The notes beneath the pieces were generated by a model, which did not search any database, was not told the origin of the DNA, and saw only the letters and a program-made list of their open reading frames with translations. Both the position numbers and the translations under genes were made by a program. Source: Paracyclopina nana (taxonomy: Eukaryota > Arthropoda > Copepoda > Cyclopoida > Cyclopettidae). From it: DNA of 64,000 nucleotides. The DNA is taken from contig JAGUCH010000003.1 in assembly GCA_019096065.1 (NCBI GenBank), positions 7,564,001 through 7,628,000 of the forward strand, in the 5' to 3' direction. Positions 21,683 to 31,943 of the stretch are shown here, in pieces; position 1 is the stretch's first letter; the number at the start of each line of letters is the position of its first letter.

Positions 21683-23075
21683 CACCTAACGCCGTAGGAC
21701 GATGTTTGAAAATTGCATTTTAAAGCTGATGTTCTGTTCAGTTACGAATCTGCAAAATTACGATTCCTCTATGAGAGGCGCCATTGATACTTTTTTGCTA
21801 CCATAATTCAATGCAAATTTAAAATATCTAAGAATTTTTTACAAGCTCCCCGCCTCGGACTCCTACTGTAGATTGGGGATCGTAGATTTGCAGTTTCGTA
21901 GCTGAACAAATTATATACACTTTGCATCAAGAAGGTGAAGACAACGAAAAACAACAATTTTGGCATTTTTTGCTGCTTATGTACCGTAAAATAAATTGTT
22001 ACAATAAAAAATAGTCTCATCAGGGTAGTGACAGATTTTGATAATGGAATCATCTGCTGCAATTGCTTAACTCAGAGTTAATTAACACACTGTGTTTTAA
22101 TGATCTCTCCCTTTTCGAAATGTGTTTTATATCGCTAGAAAAGTTGAATACGCTTTTGAGTGAGTAAATAATGAAATTTCCTGTTGACGTACTTTTTTGG
22201 AATAAGCCCAATTCATTTTGGAAGCAATTTTCAATGTCCTATGAAAATGTTGAGAAAAATAATTCAAATGTTAATGAATTTCTGGTTGAATTTTTAACCA
22301 AAGGTCATTAAAATGTATTACTTGTTGCTAGCTTATTGAAATTTTTGAAGGCATCCACGGATTACTATAATATAACTAGGAGAAAGAGCAAAACTTCTTT
22401 TCACCAAACTCATCAATTTATAAACAGTGTGTTAGTTCACTTGCTCCATAAAAGGCAATTTATCACGCAAAAGACGCCAATTAAGGCCAGTTTCTTTTCC
22501 ACACTTCTGGGCCAGAATCGTCTTAACTGTATGTATGACTGAAGACAATCCCATCGCACTTTTTGATTTATGGTATTTCTCACCAATATTTTTTTGCCAA
22601 TATATCGACCGGAACATACACAGCTTTAATGAAACCATTTTGTTTGCTGATCTTGTTGATCTCAGAGCTCAGTCATCCATCGCTAAACTGTTTTCCTGCT
22701 GTCAAAACAATTTTTCAGCTCGCGTACTTTTTATTAACGCGATCAATTTAAGCTCTAATCAATAATCTATTTTTAATTGATTGGAGAACTTTCCCTAGCG
22801 CATTAAAATTGATGATGATCCAAGTCCTTCCTGCTCGAAAATCATCGAAGCTTTTGTTTTAGCTCTCACTAATGAAAAGAGGAGCAATTAAACATTGATA
22901 TACCAACTAGGATGCGTTCATTATTGAGCATGAGCAGCATCAACCGTTTAAATTATTAAGTCAAAGGCAAGGGCGACATTCACTACATCTTTCAGCTTTT
23001 CATTAAAAAAGTTGTCTCATGTCGTCTCCAGGGAATTCTTAAGAGATTTTCCTTGAAAGATGGCAAGGTAGATAG
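21683..23075. other. No gene seen
   Basis: AT-rich spacer with short, featureless frames. Confidence 0.4.
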
Positions 23076-23450
23076 GTGCGCGCGTCGTCCCTTGATTCGG
23101 AGCACCTCTTCGAGCCTCCTTGCAAAGAGTGCAGTTGGATTGCTTTAGCAGACTTGCCAGGCCTCGTATTAGACTATCAGCGTGCCCTTGCCAGTGCGGC
23201 ATTCACGAGTTGCGACGGACGCAATAAGGAGCAGCAGCAGAGAAGCCTACAGCTGACGTTTCAACTTCTCGTAGACTTCTCCACTTCGTACTCTACGATT
23301 TCTCATATTCAGTCTCTCTTGGCGACTGCTCAACGTGAACCTACCCTCAAACCTACTGAAGTGTCAAGCGAAAAAAATGGCCATCAGCTGCGGTTTGCAC
23401 AGTTGCTAACTGTCATTGGAGGTAAGCAGTTGAAAAGTGCTCGTGGCTAG
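23076..23450 (+). CDS. Candidate internal or alternative upstream exon, unrecognised
   Basis: The frame stays open for 125 codons and ends at a consensus donor (GGAG|GTAAGC, phase 1). The composition is protein-like (LPGLVLDYQRALASAAF, QQRSLQLTFQLLVDF). It has no ATG and a TAG lies in frame at 23073, so it could only be an internal exon entered at the AG before 23076. Its phase matches every intron of the nuclear receptor gene downstream. Spliced to the receptor's DNA-binding exon at 24449, the frame would stop at the TAA that overlaps the receptor's ATG. Spliced to the exon at 25549, it would stay in frame. It may belong to the receptor gene, to another gene, or be chance. Confidence 0.3.
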   Translation: MRASSLDSEHLFEPPCKECSWIALADLPGLVLDYQRALASAAFTSCDGRNKEQQQRSLQLTFQLLVDFSTSYSTISHIQSLLATAQREPTLKPTEVSSEKNGHQLRFAQLLTVIGGKQLKSARG

Positions 23451-24448
23451 TAGTGTATTTTAGCATAGCATGTGGAGGTTGTTACGTAATAATCGCATGG
23501 GACTTCCTGGCCAGCCCAGGCAAGGCCTTGAAACCCTGATTTGCCTTTGAACTCACCATTAAGGGAATTAGCACTAGGTGTGCAACGAATTTAGTTAAGC
23601 TAAAGGAAATATAGGATTGTCTTTGACTGATTAGGTTATAATGTGACCTTTGGATGATCAGCAACTCTGAGGCTTTGCAAAAGATGACAATATTTATTTT
23701 ATGCTTTACTCAGAAAGTCTGATTTATGTAGCAATTGCTGACAGAAGTGAAGCATTTTTTGGCTGACTTTGCTGTCAATTATTTTGGCTGTACCTTCAAC
23801 TGCAAGTGCAAATCAATAATGTACTTTCTATTTTAAAAAGGAAAAAGCTTTGCTCCTCAATTAGGCGGTATTTTTTTTCTTCATTGTAATCGACCATCGT
23901 TTCTACTCGATAATAATGTTCTAAGACATCGACACAAGCAATTCTTTTCTCCTTACGCTTTTGTTGGGAGACTCGTCAACGGCTAAAGCGCACTTTAAAA
24001 TTATACCTGTAGGACATCCATGACCCTGAGATTGCTTTAGCCCCAAAACCCTACTAGTTTTTCTTATACGTATGCCTTGAAAAGTGTCCAGTCCCTTAAA
24101 ACCTACCACTCAAGATTTATCCCTCGACTGCGTCCTCTCTCGTACCCAACTTAATGAGATGCTCACCAATCACGAAAAGGAAAATCCTCATGAAATTTAT
24201 CCTTGAGTATCTTCAGTGAAGGCATTCATATCCATAAATCATTAATAGCTAAAAGTGCTTAGCCACGCCAAAAAGGAGGAAAAATTGCAGCCTAAAATGG
24301 CCACAAAAAAGCTTTATTGGAGCAATATTTATTGCGTTTTTACTCAAATGTCATAGGTAATAAGATCAAATCAAATACGTATGTAACCATGTCTGGCATT
24401 TAGTTAGTAATACACTAAGCTTACCTTCAACTGGATATTTTCTTTCAG
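23451..24448. other. No coding sequence seen; probable intron or promoter region upstream of the nuclear receptor
   Basis: The stretch ends at a strong acceptor (TATTTTCTTTCAG at 24448). This shows that the receptor transcript has at least one exon farther upstream. Confidence 0.45.
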
Positions 24449-24488
24449 ACGATTTGGGGCTATCAAAGTCAAAGTCAAAGGAGGTATA

Positions 24489-27296
24489 ATGGAGTCCTAT
24501 CATGGTTTGGATCTCAGCCATCATCACAATCACCACCATAAGGATTTCTCCATGGGGAAGGACAGCACAAAACCGACGCGAAAGCGCAAGAAATTCATTC
24601 GCAAAGTAGCTTGCGAGGTGTGCGGCGACGTTGCCAACGATCACATTCATTACGGCGCAACCACGTGCTACTCGTGCCGGGCTTTCTTCCGGCGTAGCAT
24701 CACTTCCGGCGCCACCTACAATTGCGCCAAAAATGGCGACTGTGAAGTCAACAAGGAGACGCGAAAGCAGTGCCAGTCTTGCCGGATGAAAAAGTGCAGA
24801 ACCGCGGGCATGAAGGCCACATGGGTCATGACTGACGAGGAAAAAGCCGAGAAAAAGGAGGCTGCCATAGCGAAGAAAAAGCTGAAAATCATCAGCGCCA
24901 AGAGTGGGACGAGTTTCGACCGTGCACAGCTTCCCGTGAGCAGCTACTTGAAAAAACGAGCGGAAATCAAATCACGTAAGGGGAAAGGCCGATCCTTTAG
25001 CGCTGATGGTTGTTACCCTCTCGACGGAAAAGGAGGTAAACGAGGCGATTTGTGTCAAGTTTCGTTTTACCTTTTTCTGATAGTAAATCTGCGGGCGACT
25101 GTTTGATAGCATGCCCAGAAAATCTGAGGCCTCATGCCCCATAGTAACCCTAAATCAAGTTTATACATATAAACATAGAGCTTCTATGTGTAATACTTAC
25201 TGCTACCCAAGTAAAATCAATCAAAGGCTAAAACGCAATGTGACATATCACCTTTGATTTATTTTTTTCACAAGTGGCAGTTCATGTTACGTAACGACAT
25301 TTGAACTCAACGTTGATTTAACTAATGGTTCTTCAATTGCTATTGCATTCACTAATAAACTAAAGACAAATTTTTGGTCGGGTGATTAAGATGTGTAACG
25401 ATTTTTAAGTATGCTGAAAAATGTACCTAAGGATGGTCATTCGCCGTCTAAGTAGGAAACTAAGCATCACCCACGCACGTTGCTAATTCCATCATTATGG
25501 AGAAACGCTTTTAGGCAAGACCACTTTTAGAAAGCAACCTTCTTTCAGATGGAAACACATCATCTAATGACGAGGATGTGAAGGCGACACGCATTAAAAT
25601 TGAGGCAGAAGACAGCAGTAGCAATTGCAGCAGCGTCGCTTCCTCTTCCAAGCTTATGCTCCACCAATTTCCTCACTCGATGGTGAAAAACACCATAACG
25701 TCCACCAGCACCACTCTGGGCATTGATGAGGATTCCCTGATCTCTAGCCTGGTGCAATTGGAGGCCCAATCCAGGGACGAAATTCCAATGAGTCCCAAAA
25801 CTATGCAGGGCATCATGGAGAGCTTACAGACAGGGGCTTGTCTGCAATATGCAGTTGCCAAAGAGGGATACAACACGGCCGTTCAACGAGTTGCACATTT
25901 CATTTCCAAAGTGGACTTGTTTCGAGGCTTCGATCTTGATGACCGCAGGGCTCTAATTGGTGAGGATTTATCGCTGGGATAGCATACTACTGTACTATCT
26001 TGGCCTATCTCGCTATAATGGCTGACCTCAAAACACCAGTCGCTTTCACGTGAATAACCTGAGCTTTGATTTCAGGCAATAATTGTCACATGGTGGTGAA
26101 CATCAAATCAGCCAGATTGCTCAGTCCCAAAAACAGCTTGCAACGACAGCTGCGCTTTGCGGCCGTTAACCCGCACGCTATAACTGAGGCTCGTGTGCCT
26201 CGGCTAGAGTATCATCAAATTTTCCAATCTCCCTGGTGCTGTGATGCTGACGTAGAGGAGCAATACCATTCCATGATGGAAAGCATCTTTCACTTAGATA
26301 TGGACGAGGCTTGCTGCACTCTGCTCGTCTTAGCCGCCATGTTTGATATTTCAGGTAGGCTCAAAACTAAAAATACATATAGTGTATACCACATTAGTAA
26401 GGTACGTGGAAGTAACTCCTTTCTACGCAGTAATAAAATAGTGCCAGTGATATGCAAGCAATTAATTTTGATGGAATGAAAGTAATAGCAAAAAACAGAA
26501 AACTGGATAATACAAGATTTTTATGCTGTGAATTTCCAGAGATTGATTATCATCAGCTAGAGTTAGTCAATTCACGTTTTGCCTTCATGGCATATTTTCA
26601 AATGCAGCTGATTTATGAGAGCTGTAGAGACACGAGCCAACGCTATCTACTTGCATTGAGAGCACTCAATTAGCGTTTTTTCCTAGCAATCGGGCTGTAG
26701 GTAGAGTTTCGACCATTATGTCATTTTATACACTACCCACATGAATTTTGCAACTTCGGCTATAGCTTAGGCTCATACAAAAATCAAGTTAAGCTTCTTA
26801 AGCCAGGTGACCTTACAAGTTTATTTTGAGGGCTTAAAATTCCCTCTTCCTTTTCTGGTGCTGCAACGTATGGTTGAAAAATATGCTATACGAAATTATC
26901 TTCTAGTTTTATCTCTATAAAGCAAGCTCAATCCAGCCTATTCACACACATCGTAAATGTTAACTTCCATTTTTAGAGATGGACAGCCAAGATGGAGACA
27001 AGCACAAAGAACTGTACACCGTTGGTATCCATTTCTATGACGTTTTAGAGGGCCACTCTCACGAGAGAGAGCTGAGCAGAGCTCTGTGTCCCAAATCTCA
27101 AATAACCAGAAGGGAAGTGAGGGACAAGTCTCGCGCCATTCAAGCTCAACAATTTTACTTAAACTTACTCCAACGATACCTCGTAGCAAAGGTGGGCCAG
27201 CAGCAAGGAAATGCTCTCATCAACAGGTACCAAGAGGTTTTGATCAAGTTGAAAGAGATGAGAGAAATCCTACTAGACAAAACTCTTCAATTCTAG
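24489..27296 (+). CDS. Nuclear receptor with CYSCRA P-box (invertebrate NR1-like)
   Basis: I join four exons, 24489-25035, 25549-25959, 26076-26354 and 26977-27296, all introns phase 1, giving 518 residues. It should be a ligand-regulated or orphan transcription factor in the nucleus. After a His-rich start and a basic run (RKRKKF) comes the C4-type DNA-binding domain. Finger 1 is CEVC...CYSC (C42, C45, C60, C63) with P-box CYSCRAFFRR. Finger 2 is NCAKNGDC...CQSC (C79, C85, C95, C98), followed by MKKC and GMKATWVMTDEEK. A Ser-rich hinge (about 125-255) leads to a divergent ligand-binding domain. Its core (VAHFISKVDLFRGFDLDDRR, about 296-315) resembles the helix 3-4 signature, and FHLDMDEACCTLLVLAAMF matches the helix 7-8 region. 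The last exon carries helices 10-12 with a weak AF-2 (EILLDKTLQF). The exon containing the ATG begins at 24449, so a 5' exon exists. I cannot name the subfamily with certainty. Confidence 0.9.
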
Positions 27297-28400
27297 ATCT
27301 TAATTAGTGCTTGCAAATATTGCCGTTTTCCTTGTGTAATAATACCCTAGCAACAAGATATAGTTTACTGCTATATAAGCCTATACCTACTTTCCCCCCT
27401 CCCTCCTATCAGAATGTCAAAAAGTTAAGAGTAGCTCCTCCAAGAAACGACTTGTAGAGCTTTTGCTCAAACAAAGAACCACTTAACTTATTGCGGTTCT
27501 ACGCTTTGACACCGAATTGAAAAACCCTTTTCAAATATATGCATATATTCTCAATCCTCACATTTCAAAACATGTGTGTTAATTTCGCATTATTCTGCTA
27601 TATGAAATCCCACCTGCAGAGAGATGTATCAGATTTAGGGGAATATGAATACACATTAATAAGCGCAAAAGCAAAAATATTGTGAACAATGAAACAGAAC
27701 ATACGACCACTACCTTCAACAAAATTACGACTACAGTACCCTCCTCGAGTCCACCCTTAAATAATGTAATTGCCAAGTTTAAAAGCTACAAATTATGTAA
27801 TACCTCTACTATTTCAAAAAAAATCATATGTACTATATGAGTAACATATCTATCTCGTCGATGACTTTGGTGTGGAAATTCTGTGATTGATGTTTGTCAG
27901 GTAAAGAAAAAATAAAGAGTTTAGTTATCATTATAGTCTATCTATAGTGGCTATCAATAGCAATTTATTTTGGTTTCTCGGTGATGTATCGGATCCGAAA
28001 GCATAGGAGGGAGAACTTGCTAGGCTTCTGGAAAATAATGAGTCGTTGCCAAGCTAACAACCGCAACTAAGCAGCAGCAGCAACCGAAGCTTTCCCCATA
28101 TGGCATTAGAATTAGGAAACTGAGCTCATTCTGTATGTTTGCACATCTATTTATGATTTCAACTAATTCCTCAAATACTACCAGAAGTCTTCTATAAGGA
28201 CATTTCCTTGAATCTGGCCTAATTTTGAAAAATCAGCTCCGATGACGCAAGCAACCTTCCAGCATCTTTACAGCTTTCTTCTTGGATTAGGAAAGCTCTT
28301 ACTGCAGGCCCAATCACAGGCTTAGTGCAGCGCAGGCTGAAATATAATGCATATCAGCCAAAAAAAAATTGCTACCCAAAAAGGAAACACACGCTACATG
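27297..28400. other. Convergent 3' region between nuclear receptor and sulfatase
   Basis: No coding sequence seen. It contains an AATAAA at 27911-27916 (+) for the receptor and the sulfatase signal at its right end. The two transcripts converge here. Confidence 0.5.
27911..27916 (+). promoter_or_regulatory. Possible polyadenylation signal AATAAA for the nuclear receptor
   Basis: This AATAAA lies about 615 bases after the receptor stop. I saw no earlier exact AATAAA on this strand, though variants may be used. Confidence 0.35.
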
Positions 28401-28406
28401 TTTATT
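28401..28406 (-). promoter_or_regulatory. Polyadenylation signal AATAAA for the sulfatase
   Basis: AATAAA on the minus strand 32 bases after the sulfatase TGA (28438-28440). Confidence 0.55.
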
Positions 28407-28437
28407 GTGCAAACAGTTGCATTTGCATTCCTCAGGA

Positions 28438-31400
28438 TCAGGTTTTGCAAAAGGGGAAATTAGCGCAAGGTTGGTACCAAAAGCGAGGCATCACATCCCA
28501 TTTGCTCAGGTACTGCGATGGAGGATGCTCTTCCGCATCTGCCTTTCCAAATTCTTCTGTGGCTTTGGCAGCCAGTGCCAAAAATCTAGAGACGCAATGA
28601 AAAAAGTTGAAAAGTACGAGTGACAAGGAAAATGATTAGAGAGCTCTCGCGCGCGCACCTTTCGCTGGTCTCCGGCAACGGAGAAAGTTGCTCGTACGGA
28701 TCTTGAGACAGGTTAAATATCCTCATTGTTTCCAGGTCGTCCACATCAAAGCAGGAGCAAAAGCCACCATTGCAATAGCCGACCTCTTCGTTCACCTTAG
28801 GATACTTCCTGTACACCTTGAAAACCTCACCTGGAAAGTACAATGGATATTCGCGGCGCAGTTGAGAGGCCTCTCTAGAAAAAGTGCACCTTCGTGCCTT
28901 ATGCGGAGAGCATGCAGAGAAGTGCCACAGTAGTGTCGAAGAATCCTGTCCTCCAGCGGCCTTGGCAGTGGCCTCGAACAGCTCTCATCTGCCTTCTCTT
29001 CCTTCTCCCTCTGCTGGCAAGAGCTTCCAGCAAACAGAGGAGCAAGGCTGAGGCCATCCAATAACTAAAAAAAGATTTACTTTATAATCTCCCTTGAAGT
29101 ACGTCCCTACTGAATGCAAAACGGGGACGCTTTATAATAAGGCAACTACGAAATTCAGGGTCAAGTCAGGCCAACTTTTTCCAGCTATGCAAGCATTTCA
29201 AGCGCAAGTTAGGATTCCAAAGTCGGCGCCAAAATGGGTTCAAGTGGCAAAAAGCTCACTCACGCGTCATAAGAAAGTACGATGAATAACCTGAAGTTAA
29301 GCAAAATATGGCAGAGCACTGCGGTAATTTTGCGATAGAGCATTGTCAACTAGACCACAAATTGTTAAGTATACGGGTTTCCATGGAGGCAAAAGCTTGA
29401 CCCACAGACTTACCAAAGTTCTTATAAACTTGTGAGCAGTATTTTTGAACGCTTTAGTTCAGTGTGGGTACGGAAGTGTTCGCGATAATAAGTAATTACG
29501 TTTTTAGGCCTGCGATCGTGCCTAGCTGCGATTGAGTGAACAGTGGGAGTGAAATCCAATAAACTTGTAGGGACGTCTATGATTGAGTTAGGCTTGATGA
29601 CATTAGGCCACGTGATTATTCCGGGAACCCTAATACCGCCTTCAAGACTGTCCATGCCTTTTCCTCCTAGAAAAAGGAGAGACCACCTTTTTCTTTAGCT
29701 GCAATAGGCTTTGGCATATTATTGATTTTTGCCTCACCCTTGTAGAGGCCATTGGAGCCACCGAGAGGTCCAATCGTGATGTCAGTCCCATGGTCAGAGG
29801 TGAAGTAGACCACTGTGTTGCTATCTGCCCCAGTTTCCTGCAAAGCCCGCATGATTTGACCCACAGCATCGTCCAATTCTATTACGCTGTAATAGAGAGT
29901 AGAAAGCACTCGAGAAAATTAGCAATTGGTCATCACATAACAAAAAAGACATACCGCGACATCATGAAAAGCATGAAAAGCTCTAATTACCTGTCTCCAT
30001 AGAAACCATGGCTACTCTTTCCTCTAAATCGATAGCCAGGAGTTAGAGGAGGGTGAACTGAAGTGAAAGCGTGGTATAAAGCGAATGGCTTACTCCCATT
30101 TATAGCTTGCGTTTTAATGAAATTCACTGAGAATTCAGTCAGCCTGCTCATAAGCGTGGAAAGAACGATAGGCTGTTCAATGATGTTTTGGTTCTCCATT
30201 AGCATACTATTCAGGTATTTCTCCATAAAGTAGCTTCGTCTCCACCTAGGAGGTATAAAAGTCGTGACTTTGCGTGCTCCATATCTCAGAGCAATTCTGC
30301 CACAAAAAAATAGATCTTACCAATTTTCGGTGTGCAGTGTAAAGTGCTCCACAAAAAACCAAATGTAGAGAAATATGACAATCAAGAGGACAAAGAAGTA
30401 GTAGCCCATGTCTTTGCTGTACACAGCTAAAACTGTTAAAAAGCTCAAAATCAACGCTGTCGCATGGCTGTGCAGCAAGCCCCCATCTTCAGCCTATAAT
30501 TAGGATGATAAAATTTAAGAAATACATGCTTCTTTCATAGCATTTATTTCTTACTGCAAACTTTGAGTAGGTCAGGAAAGGATCTGTCCTTTCAAATCCA
30601 TCCACAAGCGTGAATGGGAGTCCGTAGAAGTTGTCAAAGCCATGATTTAAAGGTCCGTGTAAATTATCTCCCACGGTGGATTTGTCCCATCCCAAGTGCC
30701 ATTTTCCTGGTGCATTATTTTCGATCTTTTTAATGCATAACAAGCAAACATTTAATGACCTACCAACAGCTTGGGTTACATAGCCAGTCTGCTGGAGATG
30801 CTTGGCCCAAGTTTGTTCGGTTTCTGGTAATCCTGTTTTTGCTGATACATACACAATGACAGGAGGAGTGCTTTGATCTCCAGAAAGACCTGAATGAGCC
30901 AGGAGACGAGTCGAAGGATTACGTAATAATACACAGTATTATAAGAAATGTTTACCCATTCTCACTGGGTACCTTCCAGTCAAAAGGGCAGCCCTGCTTG
31001 GTGTGCAAAAAGCTGCAGCAGCCACGTGATGAGTTAGTTTTGCTCCTTGAGTGCACAATCTACAAGTAGAAAGTAATTTCTCTGTTATCTTGCCTCCAGT
31101 ATGGAAGTAATTAGAGTGCTCCACTCATTAAACTAGATTTATATCATCGTAACTGGATGCTGTTGTGAAAGTTCTATACCCACTTAGCTACGATCTAATT
31201 TCTTAATCATAATAATTGCGTTATAAAGTATTTGTTAGCTAAGGATGCTATAATGAGTAAAGGTACTTTACTTGTCAATGTTAGGAGTGGGTATTGAAGT
31301 ATTCCCAAAACAGCCGATATCACCAATGCCAAGATCATCTGCCAATAACACCACGATGTTTGGCCTCTGATCCTTCAAGCAATGTACCAGATTGAGTAAG

Positions 31401-31444
31401 CTCAAAAATGAGAAGAACACAGCCCTTGAAGTTAGGAATGTCAT
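28438..31444 (-). CDS. Steryl-sulfatase/arylsulfatase-like membrane sulfatase
   Basis: Eleven exons, in order: 31272-31444, 30956-31059, 30764-30889, 30555-30706, 30321-30493, 29991-30245, 29738-29886, 29500-29666, 28890-29064, 28659-28830 and 28438-28585, giving 597 residues (human STS 583). A signal peptide (residues 1-22) precedes [11 protein letters not shown]. The formylglycine motif FCTPSR (C76, R80) is intact, as are GKWHLG (K136, H138), TSVH (H307), FTSDHG (D359, H360) and YKGGKG (K380). Two hydrophobic stretches (about 196-209 and 216-233) match the membrane hairpin of steroid sulfatase, so the enzyme is probably anchored in the ER lumen. EGGIRVPGI, the [12 protein letters not shown] block, an HYCG segment and the Cys-rich [11 protein letters not shown] region follow STS order. 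It should hydrolyse sulfate esters, perhaps of sterols. The substrate is inferred from the family. It needs a formylglycine-generating enzyme. It lies directly downstream of the K2P channel gene in the same orientation. Confidence 0.93.
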
Positions 31445-31815
31445 TTTCTGGATTAGTCACATCCACCCTGGACGGGGTTGCCAAAACAATTGAAATCTTA
31501 ATGACCTGAGTCAGGTGATTTAATCAGGGATGACAGACCCCAAGCTGCCATTGAGCTAGCATAATGAGGCATACATAATCAAGAGGGCACTTTACCAATG
31601 ATAAGTCCTTGAAAGGCTCCAAATAGAACTTTTCCATTTGCCTGTTGCTTCACTTTTACGTGGAAGTTTCCACAAGGGGAATACACTCGCTGTTTTTGCT
31701 AAAAGCCCTAATTTTAGTAGCACGAGAACATTTATCAAAACAGGACTACAGGAATATCAAGGTTGCGTGACTTCCTCTCGTTCCTTGCGCTGTAAAGCAG
31801 TTACCGATAATCCTC

Positions 31816-31821
31816 TTTATT
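31816..31821 (-). promoter_or_regulatory. Polyadenylation signal AATAAA for the K2P channel gene
   Basis: AATAAA on the minus strand about 125 bases after the channel's TAA at 31944-31946 and some 370 bases upstream of the sulfatase start. Confidence 0.5.
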
Positions 31822-31943
31822 GTTTCAAAGGGCAAAGTAAAGGTATAACAATTGCGGCAGTAGAATTGCACAATGTTTCCGACGATCTGCATTTGTACTT
31901 GTGATCACAAAATGCTCGATAGCTTGCAGAAGCAGAAAAATAC

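Noticed and set aside
26357-26673. Open frames between the third and fourth receptor exons
   Set aside because: They lie within an intron bounded by CAG|GTAGGC and TTTTAG. Using the splice keeps the ligand-binding domain in frame.
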